64,000 nt of DNA from Sphingomonas sp. PR090111-T3T-6A (GCF_000383095.1 NZ_AORL01000004.1:62001-126000), one strand, 5' to 3'. Positions 7,766 through 18,691 are shown, counted from the first letter of the stretch. Numbers and translations are program-made. Notes: generated by a model from the sequence alone, not told the origin.

Positions 7766-8872
7766 ATGACGGAGACGGGTGAGGGGATCGGTGACCTGCT
7801 GACGGGCGGCATCGTCGCGCGCGAGGTGGACAGGCTGTCCGGCACCGCGGGCCACGATCCCCACGAGGGGGCGGGTGGCGAATGCCTCAACTGTGGCGCG
7901 GTCAGGGCCGGCCCCTTCTGCCAGGGCTGCGGCCAGAGCGGGCATATCCACCGCAATGTCACCGCGCTCGCGCATGACATCCTCCACGGCGTGTTCCATT
8001 TCGAAGGCAAGATCTGGAAGACGCTGCCGATGCTGGCCTTCCACCCCGGCGACCTGACGCGGCGCTACGTCCATGGCGAGCGCGCCAAGTTCGTGTCGCC
8101 GATGGCGCTGTTCCTCTTCTCGGTATTCCTGCTGTTCGCGGCGGTGAACCGGTTGTCCTCGCCCGATGTGGCGGGGGCGGCGCAGGGGCTGGCCAAGGCG
8201 CAGGTGCAGCTCACCACCGAATCCGCCAAGGCGCAGGAACGGCTCGACCGGCTGGAGAAGAAGCGCATCGATACGCTCGCCGCCGATCCCAACGCCGATC
8301 TGGGCGATCTCAACCAGAAGATCAGCGACGCCCAGCGCGAGGTGGCGGGGCTGTCGGTGGCGGCCCAGCACCTGCCCCAGGCCAAGGCGGGTGCCTCGGG
8401 CATGGTGGAGGATGCGGCCGGAATCGTGAATGTCGACACGGGCTTTTCCAAGCTCGATCGCCAGATCGGCCATATGAAGGAAAATCCGGCGCTCTATGCC
8501 TATAAGCTCAAGATGGCGTCGTATAAATTCAGCTGGGCGCTGATCCCGATCTCGGTGCCGTTCATCTGGCTGATGTTCTTCTGGCGGCGCGATGTCGGCC
8601 TGTACGATCATGCCATCTTCGCCATCCACTCGCTGAGCTTCATGACGCTGTTCGTGGTGGGGTTGCTGGCGCTCTATTTCGTGGGCGTGGGGCAGGCATG
8701 GCTGTGGTGCGCCTTCCTGATCGTGCCGCCGGTGCACATGTATAAGCAGCTCAAGCACGCCTACCAGATCGGCCGCTTCGGCGCGGCGTGGCGGACGGTG
8801 ACGCTGCTGTCCATGACGGGGGTGACCTCGCTGCTCTTCTTCCTGCTGCTGCTCTGGCTGGAGGCGGAGTGA
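7766..8872 (+). CDS. DUF3667-like membrane protein with N-terminal zinc ribbon
   Basis: A 368-residue protein. It starts with a four-Cys zinc ribbon (CLNC at 40-43 and CQGC at 52-55), followed by a short conserved amphipathic block and VHGERAKFVSPMALFLF, which leads into the first transmembrane helix (about 112-128). A hydrophilic coiled-coil segment (about 136-200) follows, with LTTESAKAQERLDRLEKKR. Three or four more helices lie between 255 and 364. The ribbon and the region after it resemble DUF3667 proteins, whose function is not known. The start is ATG 7766 after GGGGAT. It is divergent from proA and convergent with ohr. Confidence 0.82.
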   Translation: MTETGEGIGDLLTGGIVAREVDRLSGTAGHDPHEGAGGECLNCGAVRAGPFCQGCGQSGHIHRNVTALAHDILHGVFHFEGKIWKTLPMLAFHPGDLTRRYVHGERAKFVSPMALFLFSVFLLFAAVNRLSSPDVAGAAQGLAKAQVQLTTESAKAQERLDRLEKKRIDTLAADPNADLGDLNQKISDAQREVAGLSVAAQHLPQAKAGASGMVEDAAGIVNVDTGFSKLDRQIGHMKENPALYAYKLKMASYKFSWALIPISVPFIWLMFFWRRDVGLYDHAIFAIHSLSFMTLFVVGLLALYFVGVGQAWLWCAFLIVPPVHMYKQLKHAYQIGRFGAAWRTVTLLSMTGVTSLLFFLLLLWLEAE

Positions 8873-8878
8873 AGTTGA

Positions 8879-8911
8879 GGCGGCCGGCCCGTTCAGGACG
8901 ACCCGGCCGCC
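8879..8911. terminator. Bidirectional hairpin between convergent genes
   Basis: A perfect 9-bp inverted repeat (GGCGGCCGG and CCGGCCGCC) with a 15-base loop. It lies between the end of the DUF3667 gene (8872) and the end of ohr (8920). There is no U-tract, so it may be a weak terminator or an RNA 3' end stabiliser for both genes. Confidence 0.5.
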
Positions 8912-8919
8912 CGGAAGCC

Positions 8920-9375
8920 TTACGCGGTGACGACGTTCAGCGCGACGTCGATGTTGCCGCGCACGGCCTTCGAGTAGGGGCAGATCTGGTCCGCGGCGTG
9001 GAGGATCGCCTCGGCGACGTCCTGCGCGATGCCGGGAAGGATGGCGGTGATCCGCGCCTGAAGGAAATAGGCGCCCTTGGTCATGCCCAGATCGACCTCG
9101 ATCTCGAGCGCGAGATCCTCCGGCAGCGTCACTTTCTTCTGCTGCGCGACGAGGCCGATCGCCGAGATGAGGCAGGCCGACCAGGCGCCGGCGAACAGCT
9201 TCTCGGCGGTCGGATGCGCTTCGATGCCGGTCAGCGACTGGTCGCCCTGCGTGCCCTTGCCGGGCGTCGAGAGCTGGAGGTCGAGACGGCTCTCATGAAT
9301 GTGCGCGGAGCCTTCCGGCGTGCTCGCCGCGGTGTGGGTCTTGCCGGTGAACAGCACGGTATCGATCTTGGTCAT
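8920..9375 (-). CDS. ohr: Organic hydroperoxide resistance protein (Ohr/OsmC family)
   Basis: A 151-residue thiol peroxidase that reduces organic and lipid hydroperoxides, normally recycled by lipoyl proteins. The two catalytic cysteines are Cys68 in FAGAWSACLISAI and Cys132 in DQICPYSKAVRGNIDV. The last block is the Ohr-type (not OsmC-type) signature. An N-terminal GKTHTAASTPEG replaces the usual GGRDG. The start is ATG 9375, after a strong GAGGAGAAG. A sigma70-like promoter and a 24-bp palindrome lie just upstream, so repression by an OhrR-like MarR regulator is likely. No ohrR is in the window. Confidence 0.92.
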   Translation of the reverse strand: MTKIDTVLFTGKTHTAASTPEGSAHIHESRLDLQLSTPGKGTQGDQSLTGIEAHPTAEKLFAGAWSACLISAIGLVAQQKKVTLPEDLALEIEVDLGMTKGAYFLQARITAILPGIAQDVAEAILHAADQICPYSKAVRGNIDVALNVVTA

Positions 9376-9411
9376 GATGCTTCTCCTCGTCGCGAGTATG
9401 CTAGCGGATGA

Positions 9412-9435
9412 GATTAAATCGTATCCGATGTAATC
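9412..9435. promoter_or_regulatory. Palindromic operator upstream of ohr
   Basis: An inverted repeat with arms GATTA-a-ATCG and CGAT-g-TAATC around a central TATC: 9 of 10 positions per arm are complementary. It sits immediately downstream of the predicted -10 of the ohr promoter and 37 bases from the ohr start, where a repressor would block transcription. OhrR proteins commonly bind AT-rich dyads in this position. Assignment to OhrR is inference. Confidence 0.65.
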
Positions 9436-9436
9436 G

Positions 9437-9465
9437 AATATGATCTTTCGGCATGTCGGAGTCAA
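9437..9465 (-). promoter_or_regulatory. Sigma70-like promoter of ohr
   Basis: On the minus strand TTGACT (9465-9460) is separated by 17 bases from CATATT (9442-9437), pointing at ohr. The -35 matches five of six consensus positions and the -10 four of six. The adjacent palindrome would cover the transcription start. Confidence 0.55.
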
Positions 9466-9615
9466 GCGAGATGGAGTGTCCCTCCAGGGACGTTGCAGGA
9501 TGTTGAAATCGCTCGGGAAAGCCGGCGAGGGTTTGAAAATCCTAGGCGCCGATCAGAATGGTGTGGCGCTCTGGGCGATTCGGGGAGGCGGCTGGATCGC
9601 CCTCCTCACCAACGA

Positions 9616-9647
9616 AAAGGGCCGGAGCATCGCTGCCCCGGCCCTTT
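9616..9647 (-). terminator. Intrinsic terminator of ftsH
   Basis: A 10-bp perfect stem (AAAGGGCCGG with CCGGCCCTTT, 12-base loop) lies 22 bases beyond the ftsH stop. Read on the minus strand it ends in a TTTT run followed by CGTT. On the plus strand it also ends in TTTGTTTTT, so it can work in both directions. The rest of the interval 9466-9615 shows no convincing gene: a plus-strand frame from 9500 runs through this hairpin and into ftsH antisense. Confidence 0.8.
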
Positions 9648-9669
9648 GTTTTTGTCGCTGTGAGCGTGG

Positions 9670-11634
<1,965 letters not shown>

Positions 11635-11705
11635 GAGTGTTCCGATCAGAGTGTCCCGCCAATTATGTAGGTGGAGGCAGGTTAATGGCAATGGAACAAG
11701 ATCGA

Positions 11706-12689
11706 TCAGGCTGATCGGCGCGGTGGAGCGGGGCGGAAACGCCATGTTACGCCCCCGGTCGCCATGACGTCAGCGAGCGTGGCGGTGCCGCCCGCGTGGA
11801 GCGTCGCCATCAGGCGGGCGAGGCCGGGGCCGTCGGGGCTGGCCTGAAAATGCCGCGAGAACAGCAGGATGAGCGCGCGCCGCAGGATGTCGCGGGGGGC
11901 ATCGCCAGGGGTGAGGAGGACGTGATCGCGCTCCATCCGGCAGGCCTGGGCGAAAAAGCGCTCGGTGAGCGTGCCAAGCGCCTCTTCGGCGTCGCGGAGG
12001 TGGCTGGCGGAGGCCGCGACTCGGGACGGATCGAGCCACGGCGTCCGAGCGAGCAGGTCGCGAGCGGCGGTGCGATCGAATCGCGCGTCGTGGTTGGAGG
12101 GATCGCGTGCCGGTTCGATCCCGGCGGCGGCGACGATCGCCTCCAGCTCGGCCTTGCGCCAGCCGAGCAGCGGGCGGAGCAGCTTGGGGCCGTCCGCGTC
12201 ACCCTCGTCGATCGGGCGGACGGGGCGGATGCCGCCGAGGCCGGACAGGCCAGCCCCGCGCGCGAGGCGCATCAGCAGCGTCTCGGCCTGATCGTCGGCA
12301 TGATGCGCGGTGAGGACGGCGGCGAGGCCCTCCGCACGCGCCCATAAGTGGAGCGCGGCGTAGCGGGCGCGGCGGGCCTCGCCCTGCACGCCCTCACCGG
12401 CCGGCGCGACCGTCACGCGGACAATCCGGTGCGGCACGCCGAGCGCGGCGGCGACGGCGCCCGCCGCCTCTGCCTCAGCCGCCGCCTCGGCGCGCAGGCC
12501 ATGGTCGACCGTCATCGCCTCCACCGATCCGGCGGCGGCCGCGAGCAGGAGCAATGCGAGGCTGTCCGGCCCGCCCGACAGCGCGACGCCGACTGCCGTG
12601 CCGGGGGCGATCCCGGCGGCGGCGAAGAGCGCGTCCCGATCGGCGGCGTAGCGCGTTACGAGAGAGGCGTCAGGCCCCGCACTTGGCAT
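11706..12689 (-). CDS. tilS: tRNA(Ile)-lysidine synthase
   Basis: Changes C34 of the tRNA-Ile CAU anticodon to lysidine, switching it from Met to Ile decoding. The N-type ATP pyrophosphatase loop SGGPDS is at 38-43. [23 protein letters not shown] (split by the family as the HxxDD region) and RPLLGWRK are the other TilS marks. About 327 residues, shorter than the E. coli enzyme because the C-terminal domain is reduced, as is usual in alphaproteobacteria. The start at 12689 overlaps the end of cpoB by 20 bases, suggesting coupled translation. Confidence 0.93.
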   Translation of the reverse strand: MPSAGPDASLVTRYAADRDALFAAAGIAPGTAVGVALSGGPDSLALLLLAAAAGSVEAMTVDHGLRAEAAAEAEAAGAVAAALGVPHRIVRVTVAPAGEGVQGEARRARYAALHLWARAEGLAAVLTAHHADDQAETLLMRLARGAGLSGLGGIRPVRPIDEGDADGPKLLRPLLGWRKAELEAIVAAAGIEPARDPSNHDARFDRTAARDLLARTPWLDPSRVAASASHLRDAEEALGTLTERFFAQACRMERDHVLLTPGDAPRDILRRALILLFSRHFQASPDGPGLARLMATLHAGGTATLADVMATGGVTWRFRPAPPRRSA

Positions 12690-13632
12690 CGACGCGACCC
12701 TGCGCGACCTTGGCCTTGAGCGTCGCATTGGCGCTCGCGCCATAGACGTCCTGGAACTCGCCATAGGCCTGGCAGGCGTCGCTGTTCTTCTTCAGCTTGG
12801 TGAGCGTGACGCCCAGATAATAGAGGCTGTCCGGCGCCCGCTCGCCGCGCGGGAACTGCTTGTAGCTGGCGTAGAAGGCCTTGGCGGCGTCTGCGAGCTG
12901 GCCGTCGTCGAGATAGGCGCGGCCGATCAGGTTCTGCGCATAGCTCGCCCGCTTGTGCTTGGGATATTTGCTGACGACCTGCGCGAGTTGCTTCTCGGCA
13001 TCGGCATAGCGCTTCTGCGACCAGAGCGTGTAGCCCAGCATATAGCCGTCCTCGGCTGGATCGCCGGTCTTGGCGACGGTGGGCATGGCCTCGCCGGCCG
13101 GAGGGGCGCTGCTGCCGGCCTCGTCCGCCATGACGGGCGCGGGGGCGGGCTTGCCGGTGACGGGCTTACGGCCGGCGGGGCCGAAGGGCGGGGCTGGCTG
13201 GCTGGCCGCCTGCCCATTGGGCTGCGGAGCGCCGTTCGGCGGCGGGGCACCGGCGCCGCCCTGCTCGAGCGCGTTCAGGCGATAGTCGGTATCGCCCTTC
13301 ATCTTGGCGTATTGCTGCTCCAGCACGGTCAGGCGATGACCGCCCTCCTCGACCTGGTTGGTGAGCTGCTGGACCTGCTGCTCCAGCGCGGAGACGCGGT
13401 TGGTGAGATCGCTGATGGCCGATCCCGCCGGCGATCCCGCATCGGCGGGCGCGGCGGTGGGCGGCGCGATCTGCGGCTCGAAATATTGCGGATTGCCGCC
13501 GGGGAAGACCTTGCGCTGAACCGCGTGCATTTCCTTTTCGAGCTTGTCGACGCGGGTCGGAAGGCTGTCGGACTGGGCGAGGGCCGGCGCAGCGGTGCCG
13601 GCCAGAAGAAGGGCGATGATCGCCAGGCGCAT
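12670..13632 (-). CDS. cpoB: Cell division coordinator CpoB / Tol-Pal system protein YbgF
   Basis: Periplasmic protein that coordinates peptidoglycan synthesis with outer-membrane constriction by the Tol-Pal complex. Signal peptide (1-19, PALAQ), N-terminal trimerising coiled coil (about 70-120, VSALEQQVQQLTNQVEEGG), a Pro/Gly-rich linker (125-185), then a TPR domain (about 200-315) with YADAEKQLAQVVSKYPKH. Of two nearby Met starts I chose 13632, which is the better spaced from GGGA. The alternative is 13638. The order cpoB-tilS-ftsH is conserved in this group, but the usual upstream tolQRAB-pal genes are not in this window. Confidence 0.9.
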   Translation of the reverse strand: MRLAIIALLLAGTAAPALAQSDSLPTRVDKLEKEMHAVQRKVFPGGNPQYFEPQIAPPTAAPADAGSPAGSAISDLTNRVSALEQQVQQLTNQVEEGGHRLTVLEQQYAKMKGDTDYRLNALEQGGAGAPPPNGAPQPNGQAASQPAPPFGPAGRKPVTGKPAPAPVMADEAGSSAPPAGEAMPTVAKTGDPAEDGYMLGYTLWSQKRYADAEKQLAQVVSKYPKHKRASYAQNLIGRAYLDDGQLADAAKAFYASYKQFPRGERAPDSLYYLGVTLTKLKKNSDACQAYGEFQDVYGASANATLKAKVAQGRVDAKCGA

Positions 13633-13719
13633 GGGCATGATCCCGTGAAGTGGTCCGGCCCTTCTATCGCGAAACGGGGCTGTCGCCACGATGAAGCGCC
13701 GGGAGATGCGAAAGAAAGG

Positions 13720-14634
13720 TCAGTCCCCCTGCGTGCCGTCGCGGAACGCCGAGGGTGTGCCCGGTGCCGCCTGCGGCTGGGATGCGGCCGGCTGGCCGGC
13801 GGCGGGGGCCGACGCCGCAACGCCTGCCACCAGCGCGGCGGCCTTGAGGCTGACGTTGGAGATGGTGTGCGCGGGCTTGCCCAGCGGCGCCACCGGCTTG
13901 CCGCCCACCGTGACGGTCAGCCCCTCGGGCCGGCCGGTGCGGATCACCGGATCGACGGCGGTGGCGGGCACGTCATAGGTCTTGCCCTTGTCGAGCACGC
14001 CCATGAACAGCGTCGGCCCGTTGCGCTCGGAGATCTTCACCCAGGTCGGCTGCACGGCGACGAGCTGGACCGGGCCGCCCGTGGGCGGCGCCGGGGCCTG
14101 CACAGCCGGCTGCGGTGCCGTATTCGCCGTGGCGGTCGCGGCCGGAGCGGCCGCGGCGGTCTGGTTGGCCTGATCGCCGTTGGCGGCCAGCTCGGCGCGG
14201 GCATTGGCGCCTTCGCCGGTCATCATGCCGCTGCGCCAGATGCCGTAGCCGGCAGCCAGCACCACCGCGATCACCAGCGCGACGATCGCCAGCAGGCGCG
14301 GCGGCAGGCGGACGGGATCGGCCGGCTCATAGGGTTCATAGGTGACGCGCGGGCTGTCGTGCGACACCTGCGCCAGCTCGCTGCGGAAATCCTGGCTCAG
14401 CAGCACCGGATCGAGATCGACGGCGCGCGCATAGGCCTTGACGAAACCGGCGCTGTACGGGGCGGCCGGCAGCCCCTCCAGCCGGCCATCCTCGATCTGC
14501 ACCAGGTGACGCACCGGCACGCGGGTCTGCTTGCCGATTTCATCGAGCGACTGCCCACGCGCTTCGCGAGCGGCGCGCAGCCGCGCGCCTACCGTCGTCG
14601 GGCCGTCTGCCGCCCGCTCGCCCATCTCGTCCAT
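13720..14634 (-). CDS. RodZ-like helix-turn-helix membrane protein
   Basis: A 304-residue protein with a Cro/RodZ-type HTH (about 15-80; GARLRAAREARGQSLDEIGKQT, then YSAGFVKAYARAVDLD), one transmembrane helix (112-133), an Ala/Pro/Thr-rich periplasmic linker and a DUF4115-like C-terminal domain (about 185-270, VQPTWVKISERNG). This is the layout of RodZ, which ties MreB filaments to the elongasome. Sphingomonad copies are often annotated only as helix-turn-helix domain proteins. The start is ATG 14634, after GGGGAGACGGA. The low-complexity tail is rich in Ala/Pro/Gln. Confidence 0.82.
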   Translation of the reverse strand: MDEMGERAADGPTTVGARLRAAREARGQSLDEIGKQTRVPVRHLVQIEDGRLEGLPAAPYSAGFVKAYARAVDLDPVLLSQDFRSELAQVSHDSPRVTYEPYEPADPVRLPPRLLAIVALVIAVVLAAGYGIWRSGMMTGEGANARAELAANGDQANQTAAAAPAATATANTAPQPAVQAPAPPTGGPVQLVAVQPTWVKISERNGPTLFMGVLDKGKTYDVPATAVDPVIRTGRPEGLTVTVGGKPVAPLGKPAHTISNVSLKAAALVAGVAASAPAAGQPAASQPQAAPGTPSAFRDGTQGD

Positions 14635-14785
14635 TCCGTCTCCCCGCCGAGCCCGGCGCACTCCGCCACGCCCCACTACTGGCGCTTTTTCGCAACACTG
14701 GCGTGGCAAAGTCAAATGGCTGCGTGCAGCATTTTTGTGGATACGATCCGCTTGGCCGTTCCGTTCCCCGAAAACAGGCGGATCG

Positions 14786-17074
14786 TCAGAGAATGGCGAC
14801 GCGGCGTTCGCCGGCCCAGCTCTCCATCCGGGCACGCAGATCGCGCGGTGCTTCGGCCAACCAGGCCGGCATCGCCTCCCGCAAAGCGGCGACGTCGAGC
14901 GAGCGGATCATCGCCTTCACGGGGCCGACGGCGGCCGGCGTGATCGACAGCCGGTTGAGGCCGAGGCCGAGCAGCGCCATCGCCTCCAGCGGCCGCCCGC
15001 CCATCTCGCCGCACACGCCGACGGGCACGCCCGCCACGCGGCAGGCCTGCGTCACCCGGCTGAGGAAGCGCAGGATCGCGGGCGACAGCCAGTCATAGCG
15101 TTCGGCGAGCTTGGGGTTGCCGCGATCGGCGGCGAACAGGAACTGGGTGAGGTCGTTGGTGCCGATCGACAGGAAATCGAGCCGGTGCAGTAGCTGGTCG
15201 AGCATCTCGGCCAGCGCCGGCACCTCCAGCATCGCGCCGTAGCGCACCGCCGTCGGCCCCATCCGCCCGCGCCCGGCGAGCCATTCGCGCTGGCGCTCGA
15301 ACAGGTCGCGCGCGGCCTCATATTCCCACGGCTCGGACACCATCGGGAACATCACATGCAGCGTGCGCCCGGCGGCGGCCTCCAGCAGCGCACGGGCCTG
15401 CGCCTTCATCAGCGCGTCGCGTTCGAGCGCGAGCCGGAGCGCGCGCCAGCCCATCGCCGGGTTCTCCTCGCCCTCGGCGCCGTCCACCTTCATGTAGGGG
15501 AGGGCCTTGTCGCCGCCGATGTCGACGGTGCGGAAGATCACCGGGCGGTCGCCGGCCGAATCCATCACGTCCCTGTAGAGCCGCTGCTGGCGCTCGCGCT
15601 GGGGAAGCGTTGCGGAGACGAGAAACTGGAACTCGGTGCGGAACAGGCCGATGCCGTCCGCGCCCGTCACGTCCAGCGCGGCGGCGTCGTCGCGCAGGCC
15701 GGCGTTGACCATCAGCTCGATCCGCACGCCGTCCTGCGTCAGCGCGGGCAGGTCGCGCATCGCGGCGAACTCGGCGCGGCGGCGCTGGGTGACGGCGAGC
15801 TTGGCCTCGAACACCTCCTCCATCGGCGTGGAGGGGCGGGCGACGAGCAGCGGCTGTGTGGCGTCGAGGAGGAGGAGGTCGCCCTCCGCCACCAGATGGC
15901 GCACGTCGCGCACGCGGCCGAGCACCGGGATGCCCATCGCCCGCGCCACGATGGTGACGTGGGCGGTGAGCGAGCCCTCCTCCAGCACCACGCCCTTCAG
16001 GCGGCGGCGATCATATTCGAGCAGCTCGGCCGGCCCGAGGTTGCGCGCGATCAGGATCGAATCCTGCCGCAGGCCCAGTTGCGCCGCCGTGCCGAGCTGG
16101 CCCGCGACGATGCGCAGCAGGCGGTTGGAGAGATCCTCCAGATCGTGCATCCGGTCGCGCAGCAGCGGATCGTCGATCTCGCGCATCCGCATCCGGGTGC
16201 GCTGCTGCACGCGCTCGATCGCCGCCTCGGCGGTGAGGCCCGAACTGATCGCATCGTTGATGCGGCGGCTCCAGCCCTCGTCATAGGCGAACATCTTGTA
16301 GGTCTCGAGCACGTCCTGATGCTCGCCCGCCGTGCCGAACTCGGCCTGGCTGGTCATGCGATCGATCTGCTCGCGCATCTGGCGGAAGGCCGAGTAGACG
16401 CGCTGGCGCTCGATCTCGACATCCTCGGCGACGGTGTGCTCGATCACCACATGCGGCTGGTGGAACACGGCATGGCCGCGCGCCATGCCGTCGACCAGCT
16501 TGAGGCCGGAAAGCTGCGCCGGCCCCATGTCGCGCGCGGTGACGCCGGCGCCGACGCTCTCGTCGACGAGGCCGGCCGCCGCGATCAGCTCGGCCAGCAC
16601 CATGGCGACCGTCTGGAGCGCCTCGATCTCCACCTCGTCATAGCGGCGCGGCGCCTCGTGCTGGACGCAGAGCACGCCCACCGCCCGCTCGCGCCGCACG
16701 ATCGGGACGCCGGCGAAGCTGTGATAAAGGTCTTCCCCCGTTTCCGGGCGATAGGCGAATTCGGGGTGCGCGGCCGCCTCGTCGAGATTGAGCGTCTCGA
16801 CATTCTTGGCGATCGTGCCGACCAGGCCCTCGCCCAGCGCCAGCTTGGTGACGTGGACCGCCTCCTGCGACAGGCCGCGCGTGGCGAACAGCTCCAGCAC
16901 GCCGTCGCGCAGCAGGTAGACCGAGCATACCTCGCTGGTCAGCGCCTCGCCGATGATCTGGACGACATTGTTGAGCTTGGCCTGCGCATGGGTTCGCCCG
17001 GCCATCACGTCGTGCAGCCGCGTCAGGATCACTCGGGCGGCGGTGGCGGCGGCGGTGGGAGGCGGAACAGGCAT
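14786..17074 (-). CDS. ptsP: PtsP, enzyme I of the nitrogen PTS (EI-Ntr)
   Basis: A 762-residue PEP-protein phosphotransferase. N-terminal GAF domain (about 25-165), which in this family senses glutamine or other small ligands. Then the EI phosphohistidine domain with His372 in EEGSLTAHVTIVARAMGIP, and the PEP-binding barrel (GIGLFRTEFQFL; FLSIGTNDLTQF; VCGEMGG with the conserved Cys). It feeds phosphate to NPr and EIIA-Ntr, a regulatory rather than sugar-transport chain. The start is ATG 17074 (MPVPPPT). A TTG 12 codons upstream adds a non-conserved segment. No NPr or EIIA gene is nearby. In many alphaproteobacteria ptsP follows lysC; here lysC is 32 kb away. Confidence 0.95.
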   Translation of the reverse strand: MPVPPPTAAATAARVILTRLHDVMAGRTHAQAKLNNVVQIIGEALTSEVCSVYLLRDGVLELFATRGLSQEAVHVTKLALGEGLVGTIAKNVETLNLDEAAAHPEFAYRPETGEDLYHSFAGVPIVRRERAVGVLCVQHEAPRRYDEVEIEALQTVAMVLAELIAAAGLVDESVGAGVTARDMGPAQLSGLKLVDGMARGHAVFHQPHVVIEHTVAEDVEIERQRVYSAFRQMREQIDRMTSQAEFGTAGEHQDVLETYKMFAYDEGWSRRINDAISSGLTAEAAIERVQQRTRMRMREIDDPLLRDRMHDLEDLSNRLLRIVAGQLGTAAQLGLRQDSILIARNLGPAELLEYDRRRLKGVVLEEGSLTAHVTIVARAMGIPVLGRVRDVRHLVAEGDLLLLDATQPLLVARPSTPMEEVFEAKLAVTQRRRAEFAAMRDLPALTQDGVRIELMVNAGLRDDAAALDVTGADGIGLFRTEFQFLVSATLPQRERQQRLYRDVMDSAGDRPVIFRTVDIGGDKALPYMKVDGAEGEENPAMGWRALRLALERDALMKAQARALLEAAAGRTLHVMFPMVSEPWEYEAARDLFERQREWLAGRGRMGPTAVRYGAMLEVPALAEMLDQLLHRLDFLSIGTNDLTQFLFAADRGNPKLAERYDWLSPAILRFLSRVTQACRVAGVPVGVCGEMGGRPLEAMALLGLGLNRLSITPAAVGPVKAMIRSLDVAALREAMPAWLAEAPRDLRARMESWAGERRVAIL

Positions 17075-17155
17075 GCCGTTACGGCTAACAGTCAAACCGG
17101 CCGAGACCAAGCACCGTTCGCCTCCATCGTGACGAAGCCGGGCTTGTCACGCCGG

Positions 17156-17596
17156 TCAGGTGGCCGGCGGCTCGATGCGCGAGAGGCCGAGGCGGGGAAT
17201 CTCGATCGCCGGGCAGCGATCCATCACCACCTTGAGCCCGGCGGCCTCGGCGCGCTCGGCGGCGGCCTTGTCGATCACGCCGAGCTGCATCCACACCGCC
17301 TTGGCCCCGGCGGCGATCGCCTCGTCCACTGCCTCGCCGGCCTTTTCCGAATTGCGGAAGATGTCGACGAGGTCGATCGGCTCGCCGATCTGCGCCAGCT
17401 CGCGCCAGACGAACTCGCCATGGAGATGCTCGCCGGTGATCTGCGGATTGACCGGGAACACGCGATAGCCGTGCATCTGGAGCGTGCGCATCACGCCGTA
17501 GCTGGGCCGGCTCGGCCGGTCGGACGCGCCGACCAGCGCGATGGTGCGCGTCGACCGGAGCAGTTCGGCGATGTCGTCGTCTTCGGTGAGCGGCAT
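17156..17596 (-). CDS. CoA-binding domain protein (YccU-like)
   Basis: A 146-residue single Rossmann domain. The glycine-rich strand IALVGASDRPSRPSYGVM (about 18-35) and the block YRVFPVNPQITGEHLHGE are shared with CoA-binding succinyl-CoA synthetase-like proteins. These small stand-alone proteins bind CoA but have no settled role. The start is ATG 17596 with GGAGG 7 bases upstream. It lies 41 bases after mrp on the same strand and probably shares its transcript. Confidence 0.85.
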   Translation of the reverse strand: MPLTEDDDIAELLRSTRTIALVGASDRPSRPSYGVMRTLQMHGYRVFPVNPQITGEHLHGEFVWRELAQIGEPIDLVDIFRNSEKAGEAVDEAIAAGAKAVWMQLGVIDKAAAERAEAAGLKVVMDRCPAIEIPRLGLSRIEPPAT

Positions 17597-17637
17597 GGTC
17601 GTCCCTCCGGGCGGCTGTGGTCCGCTTCCGAAATGAG

Positions 17638-18618
17638 TCAGCGTTGCCTTTTGTTCAATGCCTCGACCAAATGTTCGGCGATGCGCAGGAAGGGGGCGGC
17701 CGTCTCGCTGTCGCCCGCCGCCGGGGGCTCGCCCGCGTCCGACGCGCGGCGGATCGCGATGTCGAGCGGCACGCGGCCGAGGAAGGGGATGCCGAGCCGC
17801 TCGGCCGCCGCCTCCGCGCCTCCCTGCCCGAAGGGATCGGAAACCTCGCCGCAATGCGGGCAGGCATAGCCGGCCATGTTCTCGACGAGGCCGAGGATCG
17901 GGATGCCGGCGGTGTTGAACAGGTCGATCGCGCGGGTGGCGTCGATCAGCGCCAGATCCTGCGGGGTCGAGACGATCACCGCGCCGGTCGGCCGGTGCTT
18001 CTGGATCATCGAGAGCTGGACGTCGCCGGTGCCGGGCGGAAGGTCCACCACCAGGGTGTCGGTCTCGCCCCAGCGCGCATCGACGAGCTGGCCGAGCGCG
18101 CCCGACGCCATCGGCCCGCGCCACGCCAGCGCCTTGTCCGGCCCGACGAGCTGGCCCATCGACAGCATCGGGACGCCCCATTTGGTGTCGATCGGGTTGA
18201 GCTGTTTCGATTCGGCGGTCGGGCGTTCGCCTTCGGCTGCCATCAGGCGCGGCTGCGAGGGGCCGTAGATGTCGGCGTCGACGAGGCCCGCCTTGAGTCC
18301 CAGCCGCTTCAGCGCGATCGCGAGGTTCGCCGACAGCGTCGACTTGCCGACCCCGCCCTTGCCCGAGCCGACCGCGATCAGGCGGCGCTCATGCTTCTCG
18401 GCGGTCTGCACGACGCGCACCTCGCGCACGCCCTCGATCCCGCCGAGCACGCGGCGCACGTCATTCTCCAGGATGCCCCGGCCCATCTCGTCGAGCCCGG
18501 TCACGTCGAGGATGACGCTGACCGTGCCGTCCGCGGCGAGGCGCGGCGGGGCGATGCGGCCCTCGGCATGGGGAAGCTGGGCGGCAAGCGCGGCGGCGAG
18601 GGAGGGGGCGTCGGTCAT
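17638..18618 (-). CDS. mrp: Iron-sulfur cluster carrier ATPase Mrp/ApbC
   Basis: A 326-residue cytosolic protein that holds and delivers 4Fe-4S clusters. An N-terminal DUF59-like segment (about 1-70) precedes the deviant Walker A GSGKGGVGKST (84-94). The fold continues with LVDADIYGPSQPR and VVDLPPGTGD. The CPHC motif near residue 252 supplies the cluster ligands at the dimer interface. The start at 18618 places it divergent from hflK with about 70 bases between. Sequence and length are ordinary for the family. Confidence 0.94.
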   Translation of the reverse strand: MTDAPSLAAALAAQLPHAEGRIAPPRLAADGTVSVILDVTGLDEMGRGILENDVRRVLGGIEGVREVRVVQTAEKHERRLIAVGSGKGGVGKSTLSANLAIALKRLGLKAGLVDADIYGPSQPRLMAAEGERPTAESKQLNPIDTKWGVPMLSMGQLVGPDKALAWRGPMASGALGQLVDARWGETDTLVVDLPPGTGDVQLSMIQKHRPTGAVIVSTPQDLALIDATRAIDLFNTAGIPILGLVENMAGYACPHCGEVSDPFGQGGAEAAAERLGIPFLGRVPLDIAIRRASDAGEPPAAGDSETAAPFLRIAEHLVEALNKRQR

Positions 18619-18678
18619 GATGGCGAGCGCATAGGCCTCGTCCTCCCCGATGGCACTATTTTTCCGCGTTTCGCCCCC

Positions 18679-18684
18679 TATAAT
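18679..18684 (+). promoter_or_regulatory. Perfect TATAAT just upstream of hflK
   Basis: TATAAT lies 7 bases before the ATG at 18692, in the mrp-hflK divergent interval. I see no good -35 at the normal distance and no Shine-Dalgarno before either candidate ATG. If the box is real, the transcript would start at or next to the hflK start codon, giving a leaderless mRNA. Confidence 0.35.
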
Positions 18685-18691
18685 GACGGCC

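Noticed and set aside
9500-9665. Possible small plus-strand gene (MLKSLGKAGEGLKILG)
   Set aside because: It reads through the strong ftsH terminator hairpin and on into ftsH antisense, and has no conserved sequence.
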